NCBI GenBank assembly: GCA_903813345.2
Contig: CAIIXF020000005.1
Coordinates: 11,661,375-11,725,374, forward strand
Source: Owenia fusiformis
Taxonomy: Eukaryota; Annelida; Polychaeta; Sabellida; Oweniidae
Reading direction: 5' to 3'
Length of the DNA stretch: 64,000 bases
The notes under the pieces were generated by a model. It worked only from the letters and a program-made list of their open reading frames with translations, searched no databases and was not told the origin of the DNA. Below are positions 1 through 15,000 of the stretch, one piece after another; the stretch's first letter is position 1, and the number at the start of each line of letters is the position of its first letter. The translations under genes and the position numbers were made by a program.

Positions 1-88
1 GAAATACATCAATCTGAGGCAACATTTGAGCTCAATAACTAATGGTCATGTTTTCTTGTGTCTGTGCCCTAGACTGAAAATGCTATAC

Positions 89-3000
89 CTGTACATCCGC
101 AAGTCTCGACCATTCAGGTTTAAGGTAGAAGATGATACCATTAGTAGACCCTGGCAGAGTGACACCACGCACTAATAGTATGCATAGCACCACATATGGG
201 AACGTGGCAGTGAAGTACACAACCTACGACAGAATCAACAGACTTAATCTTTGAATTTCCATCTTGTTTACTTATATGGTAAGAAGAATGATGGTCAGTT
301 ATTTAATGTTAAAAAAATTGAGTGAAAGTGACTTTCATGTTCAATGAATAAATGACTGCATTTTTTTCTTGTTAAATTATCGTTTCAGTTTGTCGTCTAT
401 TTTCAAATTTTCAAAAGTTCACTCACTAAAATTCCCTGGATTATTCCATGACAAACAAGACGTAGTATTTTGACAAAGTTTTGGGATAGTCAATATTTAG
501 CAGCGGCTACCATGTAACATAATTTGAAGAATTACCTTCCCAGTCCACTTGACACCCTTCCATACACAGAAATAGCAGCCCACCCAGCAGAAGAGGAGGG
601 CGAGAGCTAACTGCCACACAATACCATTGGGCTGGTCAACACCAGGGGAGATCTGCAGAATTTGATTCCTGAAATAAGTCAAGATTTAGATTGTTTGATA
701 GCATTTATGGTGATATGAAAAAGGATATATGATATGAATGGGCTAATCGACATCATCAATGAAACATGATTGTTTTTTGGGAGTTCTCAAACTGGAGTTA
801 CAGTTTCAAGCTGAAACTAAAAGAGGGAGGACTTTGTATGCTTATTACTTCTTCATTGTCTAAAGCAATTGATAAGAAGAACACAATGGTCAATTATTTC
901 ATGTTAGTTAAAGTGAAAATTAAAAGTAAACATGAGTTATATTTTAAGAATCCAATTTCAGTGACACATCACCCAGAATTCTAATGCAGAGGATACTCAC
1001 TCCCAGAATTCCACAACAGGATCTACAGGTGTAAAGTTAGCTGGCCATGTGTGGTTCAGACATCTTGCACTAATGTTAACTGCTCCTACTGCAAGGCCTG
1101 TTGAATTGAGAGCGCCCTCTGGCTCACTGTAACTCAATGCTGCGGTAATGTTAGTGCCATTCAAGGCTTTAAGCCCACTGCATTCTGGGTCATCTAAGAA
1201 TGACACACGACATCTATAATCAGAAAAAATAACTTGAATTTAACTTAATATGTTTTCAAATAGTCATGGTTCAGTTTCTACAAATGGGCCATACATAGCA
1301 AATAGAATCTGGCCTATTTATTACAGAATTATTTTAATATTTATCACAAATCTAAATTGGTAATGTAAGCTTAAAGGATAAAAACTATAAAATAATTCTA
1401 CTCTGTTAAAAATTAAAAATATTTAACTCCACTCCAATATTCATTAACCAGAGGTTGAGATTTCCTTTAGAGTTTAAAGTGCATATTATTGGGGAGTATA
1501 AATACTAAAAGCAAAACCAGTGTATGCAATATGTTCTACAATCCTAATTGAAATATTTAACCCCCTATGATGTCCTAAAATGAAGCAGTTATAGAACAAG
1601 GCACTAATATGACAAAATATCACTACTTTAGTTATTACAACTAGTTAACAAGGCATTAACATGCAAAATGTCACCACCTGCTATTTGTTACAGATGCCAA
1701 CCACCAACAAACGCTGTTTACAAAAAAGTTGTGACATATTAAAATGATTTTGGAATGAAGAATAATCTAGGAATTTGAATAAAATAAAGCCAATAAAGGA
1801 TACATTGTGAGAATGTTAAAAAATAAGAATGACAACTGAGTGACATGGATAAATAAACATGTTAACCTAACGTTTAGAAACAAAAACATTACTCCTTGTG
1901 TCTGATTGTCGATTTAACAGCAAATGACCTTGATAAGAATACTGAATCAGTATAAATCATTGGCTACTAATTGACACAGATTTCAACAAACGACAAAGTG
2001 TGACTTGAATGAACTTTGAGTTCTCTAGTTGCAATGGAAATTTCCAAATGTAATTCAACAAAATAATTTGTTTTTATGCCAATTTTATGTCATTTGTTAG
2101 GTGTCAAAGATAGGGCACCTTTTTATTAAAGAATATTTAAAAGCACTTTTTTATGACAAGATTAAATGTTTCATATCAGGTGATATTTATATTTAACGAG
2201 GCTATATAATTTTATTTCACTTTTTATGTAATTTTTGGAACATGAATACCGTCCTAGTATTAATAGTTACATGCTACATCCTAGAGATGTAGTGCCCTTC
2301 CAACAGTGTTGGTAATCTAAGCCAAACATGTATTGTTAACCCCTCCCCCTCTTTCACTGGATAAAAAGATAACTCTAATAAGGGATCGACGGGGGGGGGG
2401 GGGGGGGGAGTAAGACATCACTTCTTAATTTAAACTAAATTGAAAAATTGATTATTCCTACATGATAGTCCAGTTTGAAAGTCATTTAAGGTCATGAATA
2501 TTTACACCAAATTTATGGGGCCATATCTGAATCTCATTATTCAAAGCAGTACAAAATCTAATATTTCACACCTATTATAATGCCAGCGCCAAACGAACCC
2601 CCTCTCTGGCTATACCCATGCTCATTTGACTTGAATTTTGTTTATGATTTATTATTGCAAAGTACATCCATATAGTCATATCAGGTCTACAAGCCTTGAG
2701 TGGCAAAAATGTCCATTTTCAAAACAATGTCAAGTTTATAAACAAACTAAGAAGGACATTAACATTTAACACTTGAAGGATTGTAAATACAAGCTACAGA
2801 TAAAATATGATGCATTTTGAATCTCAATAAAGATGTACATGAAGAATTTTTTGTATATGAAACTTTAAATGATAATGAAATGTGAATGAATTTATGTTGT
2901 TTACATAAAAGTTTTAAAGTCAAAAGTGTTTTCAATATCAAAATATAAGTCATTGCATAGTTTAAATAATTTCTTCTTTTTGCTTACATGATTTAAAGTT

Positions 3001-6000
3001 TATACTGAAATGGGCTTGTTATGTTTCCTTCAATTGAAGTTTAATTTCAAAAGCATGAATCAATCAAAAGATAGCATGAAATATTCATGTTTCCCCCTTT
3101 GGAAGTCATGTTTTTATTGAAAGAATTCAAAGCACATGAAATTGGCCCCATTTAGATGTCACCGGATTATTTCTCAATGTCTGGTACTTTTCAGGAATGT
3201 CATTTTAGTGCACGGAATTAATGACTTCTGTCAATGTGTATCAGATCAGTCTGAGGTTAGAAGGCCAATATATGATTGAGGCTGCAAGAGTAAAAATATT
3301 TTTTCTAGCAATTAAAAAAGTCCCTATTCCTGGGTCGGCAACCTTTAGTTCACAACAGTACTGGGTGTCCAATTCCCAACTCCCCCTCCCTCTCGCAAAC
3401 TTTTGAATGGAGCATTAATGAAGAATAAGAGAGGTGAGAGCATATTTCAAGTCTGAAAAAATTTTCCTTGGTTGCGCAGAAAATATTTTGGACCCAAAAA
3501 TAAATATCTTTGGACCCAATTTTTTAAGGGCCTAGCCCAGATCCATCAATGAATACAAATTACCTGTCAGTATTCCATGGATTATTACAATGGGACCATG
3601 GTAAGACTGGAGCAAAGGCCATCACCATGTAGTAAACATCCCATGCTAGAATCACTATGTAGTAAATGTTCAGATAGAACACAATAACAGTGGTGGCTAT
3701 TCCAATACCTGAAACGAAAAATGTCACATCATTTTATTTGCATTAAAAATCTTTAATAATTGTATTGTATTGAATAACAGAGAGCAAATTACAGGCTTGA
3801 CTTTGTGTGGTGAAATAAATACAGTTGTAGAGATGTCACGGAACAACAAAAATCACAACGGTTCGGTTTGGAACACTTTGGATCAGAACAACTTTGGAAG
3901 AGTTCGCAGTGGTGGATCCAGAAATTAACAAGAGGGGGGCCCAATTTTGATTCTGGAAAAAATTTCCATTGAAGAGTTTTGAAAAATTAAGGCCTATTTT
4001 TTGATAAATTAGCCCAAATAAGACCCAAGAAGACCAAACTATGCTCAAAAAGGCCCATTTTTAGGCCCTACAAAATGTTGGGGCTCAAAAACTTTTTTCT
4101 GAACCCGGGTGGGCAGGCACCCCGGATCCGCCACTGGTTCGGAACAGAGTGACAGCGTGTATAGATTATAATAAATTAATCGTCTAGGTTTATTTGATAA
4201 ATAAACCTCCGTGACACCTCTAGCAAAAACCTAGATTATCCAAATGGAACCAAAAGTACTCAGATTAGCAGGTGTTCTCATTTCTAATATGTGAATCAAT
4301 AACAAAAATTGGAGCCAAGAAAGAGTGTAGTAAGAAATGTTCAGATAAGAAAGATGTTCATATATTACAGGTTTTACTACATTTCTGTTTGGTCAGAAAT
4401 GTAGTGAATTATTAATCAAATCAATGCTATCCATTAGCTGACCAATATATTCTTTACCAGCACATATATGTATTTTATCATTGCCAACTTTCCAAAATAC
4501 TCAAAATGCCAGTTTAAAGGCAAAAAAGCTGTAACTCTCATCCTAAATGACCCCATTCTTAAAAAACTGTTAATGATATATAACTTAGACAATCAATCAA
4601 CAGATTGGGACATCAACATTTTTCTGTTATTATTAAAGTGCATATCCAAGTTGATTGATTGTGTAAGATAAATATCATGAATTAAAATAATTTGGATTCT
4701 TAAACATGAGAATTACATCTATTGACCACTGTTATAACGCTGAATTAAGTAGAAATATAGGGATTTCACTGAAATCATCAATGAACTATTTTTATTTTTA
4801 GACAAAATATGTGAAATAAGAAGTAATGTATGTTAAATATTCTGAAAAGTGTTTTATGCATCTCGACTCATCAAGGTATTTTCCAAAAAGAGGCAAATAA
4901 AGCTGAATATGATAATGTTTGAAAATGTTGCTCTCATTTCTGAATCTACCTTTGATATGTCCTGAAGACTTGAGGGCCACTTCGACTCAATTGGCAGTTT
5001 GGCATAACTCTTGTTCTAGATCATAATAAAAGACATGTAATATAACACATGTATCATTTTATGGTCAAGTTGGATAAATATCCTGGCAAAATCCATGATT
5101 ACATCCCATTGGGGCTATCTTCTAACCAATTTTTGAAGTCCAACCTTGACAACAGAGAAATCATCCTCCGATCACAGGGCTATAAGCAGTTCGCATTTCC
5201 CGATTAAGAACTTGCAATTTGATTCGCTGTTGCAACACTGCGACAGCAATCATGTATACGCCATTGGCGCATACTGTGATCACGTGATTCAGTTTAATCG
5301 TGCGCTTCCAACTTGGTTATAGCAGGGGAAAGAAGGAGGTACGGATTCTGGACACCTGGTTAGGAGGATGCAGAGAAGTTTGTTAGAGATGGATGTAAAG
5401 AGCTTGTTATAATGTTCTTGCAGGGTGTTGATGTGAGATTTTGCGCTAACGGAACATTTAATAAATGGTAACATTGACCATCAATAATATCTACTTCACA
5501 TGGGACAATACCTCAAGCCTGGCAAGGGATACTTTCAAAATACTCAATAGTAAGATATATCAAAATGTTTTGATTCAACTGCTGGTAATGCTAGGTAATA
5601 CCAATATTTAGATTTCACATGCAATGATTCAACTGCTTGTTATACCAGGGGCCAGAAGCAGTTATGTGCCAGTTCTCATTAGATTGTTGAAAGCCCTGCA
5701 TGATAATGGGCAACATAAGGTTTGATGTAAGATGAAGAAACAACAGTCAATGGGAGTCCATACAATCTGACACCTCATTACTTGTTGATTTAAGAGTCCA
5801 ATTTAGGCTTTCAATTCCAAATTGGCTTATGGAGTCATTTGAGTACAGCTTCTAATTCGTTTTACTTTGTTCATTCTGCAAATATTTTCTTAAAAAATCA
5901 GAATCATATATCTTAATCAAGGGAATGTTAGAATGGCTTTTGCATCATCAAACAAAGCAGTGACATGGAAAATGTCACCACCTGCCATTTGATACAGGCG

Positions 6001-9000
6001 CCCAATGTTGAAAACCTACTGCTGTCCACAAAAAGTTGGAGACTATGACATTATGAGTGTTATTATGATTCCCACTTGTTTAAGACTATTTCTTCCCTAA
6101 TGCCATGGTCACATTTGCTCCAAGGCACCGTAGTAAAAATCGGAGCAAATGTGACCACGGCATAACTAGAGCTCAAAATAGTAACTTCCGACCTCAGGCA
6201 AAATCTATTGACTGGACCTTTGGTCATTATATTCTGTTGAATTAACATCATAACATCCCATTTAACTTGATGACAAAGAATATAAATATCATTCAATTGT
6301 CATGCTGGGCATTTCTAACTAAAAGAACAATCTTTTATTCCCATCAATCACAACAGCAAAATCAATATGTTTTCAACCCCCCAGGTCACAATATCCCAAA
6401 GATAAGCAAAGTACCTCCTTGTAGAAACATCTTGTTGACATTGTAGCCTTAGCAAAAACAACTTAATAAAAATAGGTATGCATTATTATGAGTATGTATG
6501 TACTAAACAAAGGTTCCGGTTTCTGGGCTGAGGGGGAAGGATGCTATAGGGCGAGATGAATTAAAAATCAACATGTTTTCAGTGAACTTTTGTTCTAAAG
6601 CCATAAATACAGAATTTGAAGGGTTGATGAGCGATCTGGCAGCTACCAAGGAGATATGATGCTGATGTTACTTTGGGGCATCAAATGGTTTCAGTCAAAA
6701 CAACAAACAAATCAAATAATGAAATATGGATTCTTAAAGCCTTTGATCAGCAAGATAACATCCTGGTTTACAGAATGCAAGTACTGTACATGTACAATAT
6801 ACATCTATTATTACATGGAGCCAAATAAAATATTTTGTGCTTCATATATATAAACCCATCTATGTAAAAAAGAGACCTTTACTTATTGATCACCCCTCGT
6901 ATATATAGCAAAGGTATACATAATGTAAAGATCCAGACCTGGAATTCTGTCAATCCCAAATCAAACATCAGAAATAAGCATCCAATAATACGCTATCTAT
7001 CAGTATTTTCTGAAGATTCAATAATTGTTACAAAGTATTAAAGATGAGTATGATAACTGTCTTAAAAAATGTTATTAAAGAAAACAATTTATGTTCTACT
7101 TCAAACCTTATCTTATCTTAGGTACACCTTGTAAATAAAATTTACATAGCATGTATTATGACATTCAAATCTGAAATCTCAAAGTCAAAGAATACGTAAG
7201 TTTTTAACTTTTTAAGGTCACCTTGGTTAATGACAATTTTATGACAAAAATGATATCATGTTTAATTTCCATGACACACTACAATTACTGTATTCTTTAT
7301 AAAGGGCATCTCAAAAAAGAATGACATTGCAATTACATCCCTCCTTCTTACATCTCCTTGAATCTACTGACTGAGATAAAGTTTGTGTAGAAAAAGGTAT
7401 AAAACTAGAAAATTTCATGGAAAATACACAGTGACTAGGAATGGAATGAGCCAAAAATCATTTTAAAATTGAACCTATTTTTGTGAAGGTCACTTTCTAG
7501 ATCTGATTCTGCCTTCAATTAGTGACAATTTTAAACAGTCATGGTCATGCTGGTTAGTTTGACAGTTTGCCACTTACCACATCTCATTTTTTACAATAAA
7601 GCAGAAATTGCCCCAGTGACCATAATGTTTAATTATTTCATTTCATTTCTTATGAAAAGATTCTTTAACTTCATTGAGGTGGGACCTATCTTTAAGTTTG
7701 GAGTTTCAAACTGTTACAGATCACACAAGCAAGAAGTGTAAAGGACGTGTAGTGTAAACGATAAATATTTGATCATCTCAAACTTATATTTGGCTTAATA
7801 TAAGATGTAATTTAAATCTTAATCTGAATGCTTAGAATTATTGACCATCTTAAGCCATATGTACACATCTAAGAAACAATTACCCATTTGCTCTCTTCTA
7901 GAGGCTTGGAGAAAAAAATTATGAAACAAATTTTATATAAACTTTGACACATGTGATTTCAATGAAAGCATCGTTTCAAGTCATACTTTCTCATCGAGAG
8001 AAAATCTTCTATGGCTTCACTGTATTTTCAAGCTATGACTTTCTCCCCAGTCTCGCAGATCTCTCTCTCTCTCTTATTCCCCACTCACCCATGTTAAGAG
8101 AAATGAAAGGGAGGAGAGGGAGAGAACCACATGCAAGACTGCTTATGTATGGAATATAGATCTCTAGTAACCCCCCCCCATTCACCTGCACAAATGTTAA
8201 TACAGTAAGCAATCTTTCATTTTTTAATTAATACCAAAACAAAAAGAATTTATACCATAGCATAATCATAATGGTACAGATACTGGAGTTAAACATTGTT
8301 TTTCATACAATTATATGATCCTTTGAAGAACTCTACATTGCTGATCTGGGTTCACCTGTTGGTAGACTAGACAGGCATTCCTGCCATCACTGACAAAGCA
8401 CAATCTATTTCTATCTGCCTCAGAATGGGGCTCACAAAGGTGCAACTTTGATTCTTATCATACATTCTTTATAAATTTTGGTGAAGAAATCACTGACATC
8501 CTTTTGTATAATTTCAAATAAATTACTATTAATATCTTTTTTACATAATTTAGACCATTTCTGTTATTTAAGACCAAACATTCATTTTTGTTTGTTAGAA
8601 AAACATCTTATCACATTTATGCTTTCCCCTAGGTGCACCTTGTATTTTGTAAACGCATATGATGGATTAGCACATAAAGAGTGATTTATGACCATTGAAG
8701 CCAGAAGGTATATGCACTGTATCTTTCTAAATATGATTAGGAAATTCTTTCTTATTGACCATATTAGGTAATGCCAGGGATTTATCAAGTAGGACTCCTC
8801 AGATGGTTTATTCCATACTGTTAAACCAGTGTATTCCTACAATCATACAGGTATGTAATACCTTGATGGATCAAGATGGTTTTATTCAGGATTGTAGTCT
8901 AGCTACAAGCCCTACACACCTCCCCACAAGTGATGTGTTGGTAAAGTATATGAGTATTGGATTTTGAAAATATGCTTGCACCCACCTGAAAATCCATTTT

Positions 9001-12000
9001 CACCCACTTAAAAATGAGACAAATTATGAAAAATTGGCAAATTTTGACCAATTTTAGTCTGAATTGTGAAAATGAGATTTTGCACCCACTCGACTAAAAA
9101 TCCTGAGGAGATCACTGATGAGGGACAACAACAAGGTCCATAGTCTTGAACCAAGACTATCAGGAATGAATGCTTGAAACTCAACATGCTATGTACTATA
9201 AATGTGTTTGCTTCAATGCATGTCCCCAATAAACATCAATCAAATTCGATGAAAGAGCACAAAGGGCAACATTATAATTAGAATATATACTTACCATAGA
9301 ACAATGGGACCAGCTTCCATACTCCCAGGCCGCCTTGGGCCATGAACTGTCCCAGGGAGATCTCCAGAAAGAAGACAGGCACCCCACCACATATCAGGCA
9401 GATGGCATAGGGAATGAGAAATGCTCCTGAAAATACAAAAACACCTTATTAAATACATGTGTTCATAATGAAAAATAAGTGATGTAACACAGGTCTGAAA
9501 TTGAGCTTGTTCCTTAACTTTGTTGAACAGATAGCAATAATCAATGTAAACGGATTGAAAAAGTTACTTGGTAACAGCATGGAGCTAACAGAGACCAAAG
9601 GAGATATTCTATTTGTACATGTTTTTGTATGACAGGCCATGTTGTATTGCCTATAGTGTCAGAGTCTAGTACATAATCATTAATGTAGTTGAATATCTCT
9701 TTGAAAGAAAATAATCAAATATAAGAAAGTGTTTCCCGATGTTCGTATTCTGAGGGTCTCAAAGCTCATAGCCGTATTTTCACTAAAATTGCAACATGTT
9801 GCATATGATCACAAATTGAATATTTGAAACCCAAAAATATGTGAGGTAGCTTTATCCAGATTCAACATCCTTTCCATTTCATGCCCAATTGAATTAAACA
9901 TAAAAAGCAGTTTGAATGAATGGTGCATTACTAAATAAATTGTTTGGCTCTGTAATCACTAATTGGTTAATGAAAAAAAACACAGCCTATATAATTTTTG
10001 CCATTTAAAAGCCCCATGAAAGTATGCTACAATAACTATATATCCCAGAGGTAGATATCATGGAAAGACAACATCAGATTTTCATCAAAATTTTAAGAGA
10101 CTAGAAACTAACAACAAGGCACAAACCATTGATTTGTTGCTTTATAATATTCTTTCTGAGGCATACAGAATATCTCAGGGCAAGAACAAACTTTTTGCAA
10201 GGGTAGACAGATATATTGACTCATTGACTGGCATTCATCCAAGACTTACCTTGAAATAACAACAATTGACATGAATTGACATAACAACCCACTGACTTAC
10301 AACATAAGCTCATATAAGGTAACTCCAGGAAAATATAAACATTTAATAACAGTATAGTGTGGTAATAAATGGTATCAATTACATAACAATTTCCTTTAAT
10401 GCCATTTGCCCAACTGAACCTCAAAAAGCAGGTGTGTGACTCAGACAACTATACTGGCTCTGTAATCACTAATTGATTAATTAGATGAACAACAAAAAAC
10501 AGCTTATGTAATTTTTGCCATTTAAAGTCCCATTAAGTATGCAAAACATGAGACAGATTCTTCACTAAGATTAATGTATGAGTTATTTGTAAGGGTTGAA
10601 GACAACTGAACATAAGGCTCATTTATCATCTTTAGTCTTCTCACACTCCAGTACCCTGCGTGCAGAGTCTAGTTAAACTACACTCTGCCTAGTAGAGACC
10701 ATATTACAGTTTAGTAGCCCCGCCTCCACGACGGGTACCGGTGACAGTTTGGGTATATCACTTTTGACCTACGCGCTGACCTTCCACCAATCAGCGATCT
10801 TGAAGAAACATACGCCAAATGTTCTAATTAAATATGCGCATGTCATTGGTCAACTCCGGGCTCAACGATTACGTCAGAAGGAATGACCATATAAAGAACG
10901 TCGGTCAAATTTGGCCGATGAACACTGATTGGCGCGGTGAGTTCAGAGGTTTATTTTAGTTTGAAAGAGTGAAGACGAAGCTCTCTTTTAAGAAGTGAAG
11001 TCAAACGAAGGCAAAGGGTAGCACTCCAGGCACACTCCTAGTCTAACAACATTTAGAGTAAAAAATGGGAGAGATCTATAAATCTATAGATAGACCTGTT
11101 ACTTAAGGTTTAAATAATATCACTTGGTCACAATGGGAATTAATATTGTCCATCTCTATCAATGTTCCAAGTCTAATAAGTAAGGCTGATTCCTGGGGGA
11201 AAAAGGTCCTCACCAATATTTTAATAATAATTAGACAGTACATATTAGTGCAAGATTCATTTGTTTCCTCAAAATATAGTTTCACAATTTCGTCTTAGGA
11301 TTTCAATATTGCGTTATATGCCTTTCTAAAAGCCACAGGCAGTTAGCTTTATGCATAAGAGAGCTATATTTAGGAGCTATTATTATAAGGAATTTGTGGT
11401 TGACCTTCATTTTGACAAAGTACCACATCCTGTAGCCAGAAAAAGAGGAGGGAAACCCCAGAACTTAGGAGATGACAGACATACTTATGTCTCTTGCTTA
11501 TAACTTAGTTTGTTCAAAATGACTAGTTTCCCAATACAACATGTTGATGTGATGTTTTAATTGATGTTAGCAGATTCCTTACACGTTTCTTAATCTTGAT
11601 GTGAAATAACAAACTATGAAGTTGGTTAACACACCAGATATTAACATAATATTATTTGAAGGGTAGTTAGAAAATTTTGATACCGCCGTTGAATGACGTC
11701 ATTTGTCTGTCAATTTGACCAATCAGCGAATGCTGTCATCTCAATACATATTACATTATAGATGGATGACACCTCTGAATCCTGCCCCCCCCCCCCCCTC
11801 TTAGCCAGAAGGGCTTCCTTGAATATTAGAACAAAGAGACGAATTTCTGTATTACTGATATCACTTTAGCTGAGATTAATGCAGAAGGTCAGTTATCTCA
11901 ACCTTCCCTGAAAAGCAATATTCTGTAAATAGTTAATTTCAAGATAGAACAGCAACAAGTGAGATGACATTACACACATCATAGTGTTTAAATAAGCAGA

Positions 12001-15000
12001 CATAATATTTGTATACAGCTGGTGGAAATTTCCATAACTAAAGCCAGGGAGCATGGATAATTAATAAATACTACAAACAATAAAATAAATAAGAACATAA
12101 TCAGAATAATGGACAAAAGAAAAATGAAACAATCATATGAGAAGGGTATTCAAAGAATCTCTGTTTCCTATCTCTTAGTCAGGCTAAACTTGGCAAGGGA
12201 TGTAATAGGAAAATAATAGGAAAATATCCCCAAAATGTTGAATGTCTACATTTTACATTCCTAAAAAAGAAAGCAAAACAGATGGCCAGAATTCAGAGAA
12301 TAGCTCAGTATCATCCAGAGGCTAGCTCAGTTTTGTAAACCTTCTTATAATTCACATGAGAAGTGAAACTTTTATGAAGGGCAATCCTCTTTTTTTACTT
12401 CACATTGCATTAGCATATTGATGGCTCGATAATTTATTCAACATCATTATATTCATATGAATTTTTACTATTAGTTCAATACTGTTCACTTTCAAGTAGA
12501 TGGTTAAATCAAGTTGAGTGTCAGATAATAATATATTTTAATACAGTATCTAATGCATAATTCAAAACCCAACCTTCATCATTAATCAAACCAAATAATG
12601 AGATAAGATTTACACGCAATTTACATGTTAAGAGATCAACAGGTAAAAGATGATGACTTGAAAGTTATTATCTGATACATTAATAAGATCAGCATAAAAT
12701 TTCAACACGGGTATCATGGTTTGTGAGGTTTTGGAGCAATAACCATCGTCGGTCCCACGCTCCATCACTACGTTCTATCCTGTGGCTTCATATGACAAAC
12801 TTGAGACCCAAGTAATATGTGGCGTCTCATTAGTAGAAATGCTTTGCGGAGTGCGCGGGATAGTTCACGGGCAAAATTTCAAACCCGATTATCATCATCG
12901 TGGAGCCCTTCCTATGGATAATGATATTCAAGACAGCGCATCAGCTGGGGTTTGTTTATTTAGTGTATAACCAATAATTTGCAGTGAATCAAGGTGAGGA
13001 TAGGTCCAAAGCTTGATGAAGCAAGATGAAGGATAACTTGATATTCCCAAATAAGTATTCTGAATAGATCTGAATATTTGTGCCATTTTTCCAACAGCCT
13101 AACTCTATAAGATAAGCTAAAATTGGGAAATAGGTCAGACTAAATCAGAGCATCTTGCTTGCTGCAAAACAAAAAGATGTGCATTTTTTCTGAGGACATG
13201 TGCCATATTGTCTCAGACTTGCCTTGCCCTGAAATGCCTAGTTTACTCTTAGGATTTAAGACTGAAGTATTTACATATTAGGACAAAGAAACTTTCATGG
13301 GAAATGCAATCCTTAGATGAGATGCTAAACCTAAGTCAATATTGCGAATTGGTCCATAAGTTTGATTAAGAGGTTTATAATAGTATATCTACATATCATA
13401 AAAGGATATATTGTAGTGCCTTAGTATGCTGCTGATTGTATTTTCTTCAAGTATTATTAAAACAGACTGCAGTGCTTGCTCAATAGACCTTGGCACATGA
13501 TGTATGATTATTCTTAACACCTCTAAAATCCTGGATCTAATCAGGCCCATACCCAGCTTTTGCCAAGGGGGGGGGGCTCATTTTGGTACAAAATCGCTGC
13601 ATGATTTTGAAAGAATTTTTTGGCTGGGGGGATGATTCCCCTGGTTTCAGGCCTGTAATCAACAAATATACAAAATATGTTTAAATGAAATATTATACTC
13701 AAATTGAATAACAACCCAAAACCATTATAATCAGAAACGTGCATTAATTTTTTGATCGATGTTTACGGATATTTGCTACAACATATTTAGGTAAATGTTA
13801 AAGGTATATGACCAGAACAAAAACATACCCATTACTCAAACAGGAATCATGATCCTTAGAGTTGAACCATTTGATCTTGACAGGGGGACTTGGCTCATAC
13901 TTCTTCAACAAGGAATTTCATACAATTTTTTCCGATCAAAGCCTAACCTATTTTTCTGTTTTACCATGCAGCAAAAGGATGTTTCAAGGATAGTATATTT
14001 TTGCTTCAAAATTCATTCTAATGATATTTTTTTCTATTGACTGAAGATTGACTGGGTAATATCTAACCTCGAAATTCACACTAAAATGACATACTTCAAA
14101 TGGTCCATCCCAAACACAGAAGTGCATACCTGAAGTTCATACTTCAAACTGCTACAGCTCCAATGTAACAACTTACACACTTCTTGCTACAATATCCTAT
14201 TTAGTTTTGTTAAAAAAAGTAAATTTGATTTATCTTTTCTGAATGTGATTTCTGATCAATTTGAGAATTCTGATCTGTATGATTATGTAATGCTACACAG
14301 GCCCATAGCCAGGATTTGCCAAGGGGGGGGGGGGTTCAGTTTTCAAAAATTTCCAGGGGGGTTCACATTTGACAATTTTGGCCCAAATATGGATAAAATC
14401 ACTTGAGAAGTGCTCAAAATGGTGGAAAACTGCATGATTTGAAAGAACCCCCTCCCTGGCTAGGGGCCTGGCTACATGAATTTGATATTTTGAAAGAAGC
14501 CGGGGAATGATTGAAAATTGAATACATCAATTTTAGAGTAATTATATGCATTAGTGTCAAATCTAATAAGCCACCGCCCTCCAAGAACTGAGGATTGCAA
14601 CTGGATGTATTAGTCTTTCACCAGCACCTATGACAGATATTAGATGAATCAAAATTAGGGACATTATATTTGATTAATCTGAAACCCATCCTCCAAAGCA
14701 GGTGTCCAGAATCCGTACCTCCTTCTTCCCCCTGCTATAACCAATTTGGACGCGTCCGATTTAACTGAATCACGTGATCTAATTATGCGCAATGACTTAT
14801 ACATGATTTCTGTCGCAGTGTTGCGACAGCCAATCAGATTGCGAGTTCTTAATCGGGGAAATGGTAACTGTTTATCGCAGGGGGTAAAAAGAAAGAATAT
14901 GTTCTGGATCTTTGAAGCCCTGTGATCGGAGGATGTCTGAAACCCAGTAAATGATACCAAGTCAGACTGTCAGAGTAAAAATCCATGGGTGAGAGCTGCT

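Larger units (their letters stand above)
3709..9294 (-). other. SLC6 intron 2: repeat-bearing, non-coding
   Basis: Apart from the CAGTGG element (3907-4136), the repeat copy near 5150-5370 and the MITE at 5950-6065, this intron is AT-rich and shows no gene. Open frames inside it are short, lack family motifs and have no matching splice context. Confidence 0.6.

Noticed and set aside
12730-12930. GC-richer patch with a 62-codon frame in SLC6 intron 1, considered as an alternative exon
   Set aside because: No SLC6 or other family motif in any frame and no convincing splice pair; left unexplained.
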